A DNA stretch of 64,000 nt. Source: Paralithodes platypus (Eukaryota; Arthropoda; Malacostraca; Decapoda; Lithodidae). Shown here one piece after another: positions 47,401 to 59,400 of this stretch (position 1 is its first letter; each line of letters begins with the position of its first letter). The DNA lies in the NCBI GenBank assembly GCA_032716605.1, contig CM064495.1:46619701-46683700 (forward strand), read 5' to 3'. The notes under the pieces are model-generated. The model saw only the letters and a list, made by a program, of their open reading frames with translations. It searched no databases and was not told where the DNA came from. Made by a program: the position numbers and the translations under genes.

Positions 47401-50400
47401 GGGTTTGGGGAAAGTGATGATGATACCATGCTTCCAAATGTCTGGTATTGTGTTGTGTGAATAGCTGTAGTTTGATATGTTAGTGAGTGCTTGTATGCCT
47501 TGTGGTCCCAGGTGTCTGAGGTGTATGTTGCTTATGTTGTCTAGGCCACAGGCGGGTGAATGCTTGAGATTGTTGATGATATGCTTTGTCTGGTGATTGG
47601 TGAAGGGTGTATAGTCAGGGTCTGTGGGGAATTGTCTCTTACGTCGGATGACACGTCGGTCGTCTTTGTGAGGTTTTAGGTGGCTGACATGTGAAAAGTG
47701 ATTGATGAGAGTGTTTGCTTGTTGTTTACATGAAGGAGTAGAGTCTGTTGTTGTGATTGCAGCATGTGATTGTGTTGTGTTGCTGTTGGAAAGTGTGATG
47801 CTGTTTAGTGTTTTGTATAGTTTTTTGGGGTTTGTTTTGTGATCAAGTGTTTGTAGGAAGTTATTCCAATTTAGTTTTTGTTGTTCTTGTATTTTGTTGT
47901 TAGTTTGGGTGTTGAGTGCTTGAATTTGTTGTGTGATGTCTTGTGTGTGGGGTGCTGGGGAGTGTTTCAGTATGTCGCGTTGTCTGATGAGGTTTTGAAT
48001 TTCTGGTGTGAAGTTGGGGTTGTGTCTTTTTCTGTTACCTCTTGGAATGTGTTTCTTGTCAGCGTTTTGGATAGTTTTATTGAGTATGTGTACAGCATTG
48101 TTGATGTTAGTGATGGGTGTACTGTTTAGAGTTGTGAAGTGTTGTTCGGTCTCATTTGTGAATGCTTCCCAGTTAGCTCTTTTATAATTGGTGTATGTGT
48201 GTTTGTGGCTAGCTGGGGTGAGTCTGGTTTTGGTGGTGATAATGATCGGGAGGTGGTCAGAGCCTAAGGTTCTGACCACCCTCCAGGATGTTGTGGGGGC
48301 GAGTTCTGGGGAGCAAAAGGTGATGTCTGGAGATGATGGGTTATAGAGGGCTTGGTGAGGAATATGGGCATGTTGATGGATGTCGTTAAGGATGATGAGG
48401 TTATCGGTTTGGTTTTGTAGTACCAGCCCTCTGTCTGTGTCGGGGTTGTCGACAAACCAGGCCGACGTCTTGGCGTTGAAGTCACCACCCAGGATGATGT
48501 GTGGGGTGTGTGGGGTGTTTGTGATGTGTTGTAAGTGTGGTCTGTATTCATTTGGTACTGTAGGGGATGTTTGGGGAGGGATGTATGTGTTTATGATGGT
48601 TATGTTGGAGTTGTTGCCAGTGCGTATTATAATTGACTGTATTTCTGTTGTGTTATCATTTGGGGGGAGGAGTGATTTGGTTTGTACACTGGTTACTATG
48701 TATGATATTTCTTTGTGTACCAGGGTGATGAGTCCACCGCCCCCGCCGACAGCCCGGTCTTGTCTGATGGTGGTGAAATTATGAAATGTGGGTGTTTTTT
48801 GTGTTGTGCGGAGTTTTGTTTCTTGTAAGATGGCAATGTGTATGTTTTGTTTGATGAAGTGTGAGAGTTCGTGTTTCTTTGTGTTGATGCCATCTATGTT
48901 CAGTTGAAGAATGTTAATGTTATGTGCACGATGTATGTTGGGTGCTGCTGCACGAGGAGGGGTGGGGGGTGGGGGTGATGGGGGGGGTGGGGGTGAGGGA
49001 GGGGCTGGGGGTTGGGATGGGTGAGGTGGGGGTGGGGATTGGGGAGCAGGAGATGGGGGTTGGAATGGATTAGGATGGGGTGTGGTGTGTTGAGTTGAGG
49101 ATGTGGATGGTATGGGAAGGTTAGGTGGGTTAGGGAGGAGAGGTGGACGGGTTTTAGGGGGGGGAGTGGATGATATGGGAAGGTTAGGTGGGTTGGGGAG
49201 GAGAGGTGGACGGGTTTTAGGCGAGGGATTTGACTGGGAGAGGGAGGGGCATGAGGAACAGGTCCAGGTGTTTGTGTAGTGTTTCTTGGAGGCAAGTGTT
49301 GTGCAGGTGAAGTGGGTCCAGTTCCCACATGAATTGCAGAGAACTGAACCCTTAGTATGGCGACTCGAAGTGATGGGTTTTGAGCAAGTTGGACATATGT
49401 ATGTGAACGTGGGTCCTGGGTTGCTCTCAATGTCTCCGGCTAGAAGAAGTCTTCGAGAAATGACAGCCGGAGAGTCATTTCTCGGTGTAGGAAAAACTGT
49501 GTGATGTGTGTGTGTGGTGTGAGAGGTGTGGAAATTCCCGGCGCGACCGAAGCCGCTCCAAGGACCCGTGCCCCCAGGGAGGGGGCAGGGGATGGTTGTG
49601 ACGGTTTGGCTCCCGAAACTGCTCCCCGCGGCCGGCATCCGGTTTTCCTCCACTGGTCGTTGATTTTGTCTTCGGCTGTGGAGGGTCGGCAGCCATCCGC
49701 GGTTGGCAGCCTCGGGAGGTGGCCCCACGGCGTAGACGCCGCCACATCAGGACCAGTGTATAGTATATATAGTATAGCTCCCCCCTCTAAACAATGACAG
49801 CTAATAGAATTAACCCAAGCAATGTCTGTTATGAAGCTGGAAAAGTGGCGACATTACTGCATTGGCAACATTACAGTACTGTACAGTAGAGTTAATGAGG
49901 ATATCTAAACTGAACTATAGATTCACTTTCACATTAATACTTCAAGCACTGTAAACAAAATAGGATCAAATAGAAATACAGTAGTTACCTTGAGTCTTGT
50001 AAACCCATTAAAAATCTATCAACTCGAGCTTTGTATTCTTCATCCTCATGGCTTACAAAACCCCCTGAAACAATAAGGACAATATTTATACAGTACAAAC
50101 ATCTTTAATAAATATAACTTTGCAAAGGTCACTAAAAATTAATTGAGCAAAACTAAAAAATAGGAAATACACAATTTACAAATGAAAATATACGCTCTGA
50201 TTATACAGTATGTAAATTGAGGCACTTGAGGCATGCTATGCTTACAGGTACCTACCCGATAGCACTATCGTTAGTGAGTGCTGTACTGTATTTTATATAT
50301 TATTTTGTAATAGTATAGATATCTTATCAATATTTGTATTTTTTTACTATTGTTAATGTCTTGTCATGTTGCAAATTTGATTTTAAATAATATTTTGACA

Positions 50401-53400
50401 TTTAACATGTAGTTTCTTTATTCATGCAGAGTTTAGTAAAATTTGCCAGAACGTCCCGGACTTCCCAAACTTGACTACTTCCTTTAACGTGACGATAGTG
50501 CGTTGTTATATGTGCGATTGGTTTGCTTGGGAAACAGATTAACTTGCTCATGTAGTGATGTACACCCTATGTGGTGGATTGTGTTCTTTTATTTAATAAT
50601 TTTCATTTTAGTAAACGTTGTTTCCACATAGCGATTTTGATAATTTAATTTGACTTTATATTGTCCTTGTCCCAATTTTGGTTTGTTTAGTTTGCAAGTT
50701 TTACATTTTAATAACATTAATTGGTACGACATACCTGTATAAAACTATACCAACTGCTGATGTGTTTTACCCCCTTATTATATCCTTCTTTTATAAAATT
50801 ATAATTAATGCACAAAATGGCATATAAAACAATAACTATAAATAAAATATATAAACAAGTTGGAAAGTATTTTTGTAAAAAAAAAAAAAATGCTGGAACT
50901 TATTTTCTCTAATTTATAAATGCTTACTTACCTGGTCATATGAAATTGAAAAAGGGAATAGCTTGGATCAGCACATAGGTAATTGGTATTATTCCAAGAA
51001 CACCTCACATCACTGAAAACAGCATTACTGGAACCATAACCCAATGAATAGTATAGGATACATCTCCAAAAATACATGGATGACTTTTTATCAATAAGAT
51101 ACTGTATTTGCCATTTTGCACCTTTGAATACTTTGTTTAATTATTTTCTACTGATTCTAAATTAAGCTCTTCACCATTTGCAACAGGTTTCAGTACTTTG
51201 AATGTCATTAAAAGGCTGCATATTGCTGCAGCGCTCATCTCCATATACAGTATTTGCTCTTTGGAATGTCTTGAGAAAAAAAAAAAATCAAATTTTGAGA
51301 TCTAGTCAGATTAAGGCAAACTCTGGGTTCAAAAATGGTAGCTATGTACAGTAGTGCCATGCTATGAAAACTTTAAAATGCATCTGACAGAGCCCATTGA
51401 TCTATATTATAAAAAAAACGTAAAAAATATAAAAAGGTAAAGTAGAAAAAAGAAAAAGAAAACAAAAGTAAATAAATATTTTTTGTTTACAAAACTAGTG
51501 ACCAAACCTGCAGTTCTCACCTGTCTGTTGCTGAGGGTAAGCACTGGTCTGAGGGCAGTACATCTGTTGTGCTGACATGTCTACTGTGTTGGGGACCATG
51601 GATGATGAGGGCCAGCATGGGGGCGGGGGGTAGCAATAGTCTGGCATCATGGGTACAGCAGGAGGGTTCGAGGAGGCTATGTACGAAGTGGCTGTGTCAA
51701 TGTTGTTAGGAGGTTGCCAGTTACCCTCCTGCATGGCCATCTTTGTGGAGAGGGGAGACAGTGAGCGGCTCTTGGACCGTGTATGGTCGCTGCTCTGTGA
51801 CCAGTCCGACTGTGATCCTCTTTTGTCCGGGCTACTTTTAGAGGTTGTACGTTTCCTGCAAATTTATATATATATATATATATAGCGTGTACGCTTCTTG
51901 CAAATTTTCAAAGAAAAAACAAAACAATAATGATAATCTAAATTTTATTAATTTCACCACAACACCAAACACCTCTAATGAAATCAATGAAAGCACACAT
52001 GTAAATACAGAAATAATATAAGTGGCATTTTCTATCATAGAAAGCACCAGTTCTCGACATCAGCATTTACAATGGCACTCATATTACATAACCACACAAA
52101 GATTCTAAAGTTAATGATCTTCATATACAGTAAAATTAGTTGTTGTTGTTGTTCCCCAAGCTGCCTGGCCGAACAGCCACAAGGCTCCGAGCAAGGCCAA
52201 GGCCATAACCGAGCGCCCCCACAGAACCCTGTGCCCCTCAGCAATTATGAAGAGAAAGTTGAGGGGCAAAGGAAAAATGTGACGCTTTGGCTTCCAATCA
52301 TGGTAGATTGGGAGGTCAATCCACGGAATAGACGCCGTCACTTGAGATCTAGAAAATATATAAGTAAAAGGAACAGTCAGAGTAAGCTATAGGTATGGCA
52401 GAGATCGCTCAGTTCTCACTCTGATAGACCAGCCCATCACCAAAAATTAGTTCCATAGCATTGTAAGCATTCTGAAAATCGTATCTAAATTTCCTCAAAG
52501 CTGCAAAAGCTTTAATATAATAAATGCAAATAATTTCATACTAAAATAAAGAAGCACGAGGGGTGATTCATTTACCTTTTAAAGTCCTGTTCCATCTCTA
52601 TGAGATCTCTAAGTACAGTCTGCACTGTTTCAATGTTTGTCTCGACTGCACGACCCAGCTTCCTGTTAAGGCAGAGAACATTATTTGATTTTAAAATATA
52701 ATTCTTCTTACCAAACATAATGAAACATATAAAGCATTTATCATAAAGCCATATCATTATCATTGTTATCATATTTGCATAACTCTTCCACATTTATCTG
52801 TGTAAAAAAAAAAAAAAATAACAGTAGATTGTATACCTGCATATAAATTATCTGGATTTCACCTTCATATATCTATCAATCTATTGCAAGATACCCTAAT
52901 CCCTGACAGAGTGGTGACGAAAAAACCTCTTCCAAGCTGCCCTGTCCCCCGACAACACTCGTCCTTCCTACCAACCCATCCCCTTCTCCCCAATACATCC
53001 CTTAACCTCTTGTCCTGATGTGGCGGCGTCTACGCCGTGGGACCACCTCCCGGAGCTGCCAACCGCGGATGGCTGCCGACCCTCCACGGCCGGAGACAAG
53101 ATCAATCGACCAGTGGAGGACAACCGGATGCCGGCCGCGGGGAGCAGTTTCGGGAGCCAAACCGTCACAACTATCCCCTGCCCCCTCCCTGGGGGCACGG
53201 GTCCTTGGAGCGGCTTCGGTCGCGCCGGGAATTTCCACACCTCTCACACCACACACACACATCACACAGTTTTTCCTACACCGAGAAATGACTCTCCGGC
53301 TGTCATTTCTCGAAGACTTCTTCTAGCCGGAGACATTGAGAGCAACCCAGGACCCACGTACACATACATATGTCCAACTTGCTCAAAACCCATCACTTCG

Positions 53401-56400
53401 AGTCGCCACACTAAGGGTTCAGTTCTCTGCAATGCATGCAGGAACTGGACCCACTTCACCTGTACATCACTTGCCTCCAAGAAACACTACACGAACACCT
53501 GGACCTGTTCCTCATGCCCCTCCCTCTCCCAGTCAAATCCCTCGCCTAAAACCCGTCCACCTCTCCTCCCCAACCCACCTAGCCTTTCCATATCATCCAC
53601 TCCCCCCCCTAAAACCCGTCCACCTAACCTCCCCATACCATCCACATCCTCAACTCAACACACCACACCCCATCCTAATCCATTCCAACCCCCATCTCCT
53701 GCTCCCCAATCCCCACCCCCACCTCACCCATCCCAACCTCCAGCCCCTCCCTCACCCCCACCCCATCCTCGTGCAGCAGCACCCAACATACATCGTGCAC
53801 ATAACATTAACATTCTCCAATTGAACATAGATGGCATTAACACAAAGAAACAAGAACTCTCACACTTTATCAAACAACACAACATACACATTGCCATCTT
53901 ACAAGAAACAAAACTCTGCACATCACAAAAAACACCCACATTTCATAATTTCACCACCATCAGACAAGACCGGGCTGTCGGCAGGGGCGGTGGACTCATC
54001 ACCCTGGTACACAATGAAATATCATACATAGTAACCAGTGTACAAACCAAATCCCTCCTCCCCCCAAATGATAACACAACAGAAATACAATCAATTAAAA
54101 TACGCACTGGCAACAAATCCAACATAACCATCATAAACACATACATCCCTCCCGAAACATCCCCTACAGTACCAAATGAATACAGACCACACTTACAACA
54201 CATCACAAACACCCCACACATCATCCTGGGTGGTGACTTCAACGCCAAGACGTCGGCCTGGTTTGTCGACAACCCCGACACAGACAGAGGGCTGGTACTA
54301 CAAAACCAAACAGATAACCTCATCATCCTTAACGACATCCATCAACATACTCATATTCCTCACCAAGCCCTCTATAACCCATCATCTCCAGACATCACCT
54401 TTTGCTCCCCAGAACTCGCCCTCACAACACCCTGGAGGGTGGTCAGAACCTTAGGCTCTGACCACCTCCCGATCATTATCACCACCAAAACCAGACTCAC
54501 CCCAGCTAGCCACAAACACACATACACCAATTATAAAAGAGCTAACTGGGAAGCATTTACAAATGAGACAGAACAACACTTCACAACTCTAAACAGTACA
54601 CCCATCACTAACATCAACAATGCTGTACACATACTCAATAAAACTATCCAAAACACTGACAAGAAACACATTCCAAGAGGTAACAGAAAAAGACACAACC
54701 CCAACTTCACACCAGAAATTCAAAAACCTCATCAGACAACGCGACACACTGAAACACTCCCCAGCACCCCACACACAAGACATCACACAACAAATTCAAG
54801 CACTCAACACCCAAACTAACAACAAAATACAAGAACAACAAAAACTAAATTGGAATAACTTCCTACAAACACTTGATCACAAAACAAACCCCAAAAAACT
54901 CTACAAAACACTAAACAGCATCACACTTTCCAACAGCAACACAACACAATCACATGCTGCAATCACAACAACAGACTCTACTCCTTCATGTAAACAACAA
55001 GCAAACACTCTCATCAATCACTTCTCACATGTCAGCCACCTAAAACCTCACAAAGACGACCGACGAGTCATCCGACGTAAGAGACAATTCCCCACAGACC
55101 CTGACTATACACCCTTCACCAATCACCAGACAAAGCATATCATCAACAATCTCAAGCACTCACCCGCCTGTGGCCTAGACAACATAAGCAACATACACCT
55201 CAGACACCTGGGACCACAAGGCATACAAGCACTCACTAACATATCAAACTACAGCTATTCACACAACACAATACCAGACATTTGGAAGCATGGTATCATC
55301 ATCACATTCCCCAAACCCAACAAAGACCCCACGCTACCCTCCTCGCACCGCCCCATCACACTCCTTTGCTCCCCCTCCAAAGTCATGGAACGCCTAGTAT
55401 TACAACTAATTACACCCGACCTACCCCTAGCTCCAACACAACATGGCTTTAGGCCACTGCACTCCACAAACACTCTTCTCACAGACCTTACACAAAGAGC
55501 TTTTGACGGCATCAACTCAGCTAGACCACCACACAGATCACTATTAGCCACACTCGACATTAGTAAAGCCTTCGATGCCATCCCCCGCCACAACCTAACA
55601 AACAAAATCTACAACACAAACATGCACAACACAAAAAGGTGGCTGGCCAACTTCCTAGCAGGCAGATGTGCACACGTATCTTTTGCCGGTCAGTCATCTA
55701 AAATCAGAAACTTTCCAAACGGAGTCCCACAAGGATCCGTCCTATCGCCCGCACTCTTCAATCTGTACATGCACGATATAACTACACCAAATACGCCCCA
55801 AATAAACTTAGCCTCCTATGCAGATGACATAACACTCACATGCACACACCATGACCCAAGAAGAGCAACAGATCTCCTTCAACCCTATCTCAATAGGGTT
55901 GAATATCTCAATATCGAGTAACCTAAAACCGAGTCAACAATGTTCAGAAGTTGTTAATAAGGCAAACAAAATAATTGGCTTTATAGGCAGGTCATTTGAG
56001 CATAAATCCAAAGAAGTTATCCTAACCCTTTACAATTCCTTAGTCCGCCCTCTTCTGGAATACTGCGTTCAATCCTGGTGCCCTTATTACCAAAAAGATA
56101 TAAACAAGCTAGAACGAGTTCAACGTAGAGTTACCAAAATGATACCTAGCCTAAAGAACAAACCATACGAAGAGCGTCTTAGAGAATTAAATCTATTTCC
56201 TTTAACCCAGCGCAGATTAAGAGGCGACTTAATTCAAGTGTTCAAAAACTGTAGTAAGTACTTCACTATCGACCAATCTAATTACACGCGGGGAAACGGT
56301 TGCAAAATTATTGGTAAATCTTTTAACTCGCACGAATCTAAGAATTTCTTCTTCAATCGAGTTGTCAACTTGTGGAATGGGCTTCCCCGAGACGTTATAG

Positions 56401-59400
56401 ACTGCAGCACCGTTGATTCATTTAAATTCCGCCTAGACAAATATCTCGCATCAAACCCGCGACTGACTGCGTTTGTAAATGAATAACTTTATCCTCCCCT
56501 CAGTTACTAACCCATATGTCCCCTACTAACTTCCTAGTCCTGCCACGTTAGTGGCAGGGCAGTAGTTCCCTTTCCAATGTTCCCTTACCCACTCTAAACC
56601 ACTGTTTGGACACTTGATCCTCAGTGTTTTGGAGGACAAGCAACCTAGAAGGGTCACTAGACCTGTTGTTGCTTGATTTCCTTTGTACTCCTTTGTACTT
56701 TGTACTCAACACACTACATAGCTGGTGCACTACAAACAGACTTAATCTAGCCCCAGCCAAATCCACCGCAACCCTGCTCACAAGCTGGACAGGTGAACAC
56801 GAATACATCCCTCAACTCACCATAAACAACACACCCCTAACACATACACACACACCCAAAATCCTAGGAGTAACATATGATACTCATATGACATTCAAAC
56901 AGCACACCACAAACATTAAAAAGAAACTGACACCCAGACTTAACGCCCTCAGGTCACTTGCTCACACAAAATTTGGACACAACAAAGAAACTACCACCAC
57001 AGTATATAAACAATACATAAGATCAGTGATGGAATACGCAAGCCCAGCCTGGGCTTCTAACCTAGCTGAAACACATCATAAGACCTTACAGACTATTCAA
57101 AACAAAGCCCTGAAGATCATTACAGGCTGCACAGCTACTGCACCCACAGATCACCTACATCAAGAAACCAAAATCCTCAAAGTCAAAGACCATCTGGACA
57201 TGAGAGGCACTCAATTCCTGGCAGCAGCCTCCACGAACCAAGACCACCCACTAAACTACATGGCAACACACCCACAGACACCAAGAAATATCAAAACAAC
57301 ACCTAGCACACGGTATCACACACAATTATTGTCCTCTCTCCCTCCCTGCCCACCCCGAACCAACTTCCAGAAGCACATCCATACTCATATCTCTCGCCAA
57401 TCCATCCACTCACTTACAGACAACACGCAGCTGCATGCACGACCTTCCGAAATCCATCCTTCCGAATCCTCCCTCCCTCGCGAGGACAGAGTCCACCTGG
57501 CCAGGCTGAGATGCGGACACCATCCAGCTCTCCTGAGCTATCAGAAGAGACTGGATGACTCCGTTGTCGACGCCTGCCCGGGATGTAACACAGCACCCCA
57601 TACCATTAAACACATCATAGAAGACTGCATTTCACACAACCACTTACGCCAACAACATAATCTACACTCAATGAGAGCTCTGTGGGAAAGCCCGATCGTG
57701 GCCATGGCCTTCCTCAGGGACTCGGGGCTGTTCGGCCAGGCAGCTTAGGGAACAACAACAACAAGCTCTTTCTCTACCTACCCCTCCTTGTAACTCCTTC
57801 CACCTCACTCTCATACACCCTCTTTGCCATCTGCAAACTCCCCATTCGCTCCATGTGACCATACCACCTCAATACATTACTCCAAACATTCTCCACAACA
57901 TCCACCTAAACACCACGCCTCTAACGTACTTCCTGGTTCGTCAGTCTTGCATCTTTTTAACCAATTTACATCATCCATCCTCTCCACATATCCAAACGAT
58001 CCAAGCCTGTTTGTATGCATCTCTTCACTGATATTCTTGCTACCCAACTGCCTCCTCAGCTCCTCACTAGGTGTCAGTGGTATTTCCATTACTGTATGTA
58101 GATTACGACTATTAGCACCGAAAGAGCAGTCCCTCACCTGACCAGCACTTCCACAACTGTTTTGCTATTATCTTGACCCCTGTGGGGGTCCTAGCCAAAA
58201 GCACACCGGGCATACATCTCGGCCGGTTTGCTCGAGTGTGAATAATGCATAACCTTCATTTTACAAGTGACTAATGCATAATATTTGAAATGTCGAGTGA
58301 ACGAAGGGAATTTAGCCCCCTGAAAATCTCCCAGCCGGCGCGGGGATTTGAACCGTGGTTAGTGACCTCAGTAGGTCCGGTCACCCCAGGTCCGCGCGCT
58401 AACCCATTCTGCCACCTCGGACGTTAATAGGTTAGCAGCAACCTTAGTTCTCCTTGAAAGAACCAGCTTGATAGTCTCGTGGATATCATCACGTGATGGG
58501 TTTCTTGGACTCGCCATCATGACTATTTTACACAAACCCAAACGTCAACTCGGGTAGCAGAGTAATTGGGTGGCGGGATTTTTGCGAGGGCATTACAATA
58601 TTCATTTTACAAGGGTGAATAATGCAGAACCTGCATTCTAAGGCAGTGGCCGCGATGTGAGGAAACAAGTCAGCATATAGATATGTCAGCACTGAACTTC
58701 CGTTCACCAGCTTCCACTACCCTCTAGTAGCATAAATACAGTCATGATCAATAGTTACGTTACCTATATGAACTAGGATATTTCTGTATATAAAGTAGAT
58801 GAGAAAATTAGAATCATCATACAAATGTATTGTATGACAGGAGTGTTCTGAAGTGGTGAACTACTGGTCCACAGCTATAACAAATCTCTAAAACATACTT
58901 GTTTAGGGCAGCCAGAGCCGAACATCCAGCCTGGTGATCAGGATTGATCTCCAAACACTTCTTGTATCTTGTCTCTGCTTCATCGTCTTTTTTCTCTTCC
59001 TCATTTCTAGAATAAAAATATCTTTTGTATTAGATGTCTATCATGGAAGTTTGTGCCTGTTAGATTGTCACATATTCAGGGGGCTAAATAATGAGTGGAT
59101 GAAGAAATAATAAGTGGCTAGATTAATAAATACAATTATCTGTAGTAATATATTAACCCTTCCTATTCCTGTACCTTAAGTGCTTCTGATCCCTTTATAG
59201 TACAGTGCTCTCCCCAACTTCGCAGCTCCCAAGCTCACGGGTATTTAATAATTAATAAAAATAATAGTGTAATAATTATATCAATCTGGTCTTTTGTTTC
59301 TCAAACACCCAAGTTCTTCCAGAGGAATTCACTAATGCTTGGAACCTGTTACACCACTATTAAGAAAAACCTTATGAGAGTTCCGTATGGGGCTCAGGGG

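Larger units (their letters stand above)
53012..57755 (+). mobile_element. 2A-PHD-EN-RT LINE, copy 2 (plus), with nested CR1-like insertion
   Basis: Closely similar to 45762-49755 but in the opposite orientation. 5' end GTCCTGATGTGGC at 53012; 3' end in ACA repeats at about 57755; CTCTT is a possible short target duplication. The first frame (53020-54819) covers the leader, 2A (53317-53355), PHD-type finger, Pro-rich linker and endonuclease. An extra A near 54722 shifts the frame into 54620-55921, which carries the RT. The RT is then cut after YADDITLT by a CR1-like fragment (55896-56704) and resumes at 56705 through a C-terminus with [14 protein letters not shown]. An ATG at 53128 is the first start shared in frame with copy 1. 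Confidence 0.92.

Noticed and set aside
47114..48784. Several open frames of 80-134 codons on the plus strand inside LINE copy 1
   Set aside because: They mirror the LINE coding frame and occur again as mirror frames in copy 2.
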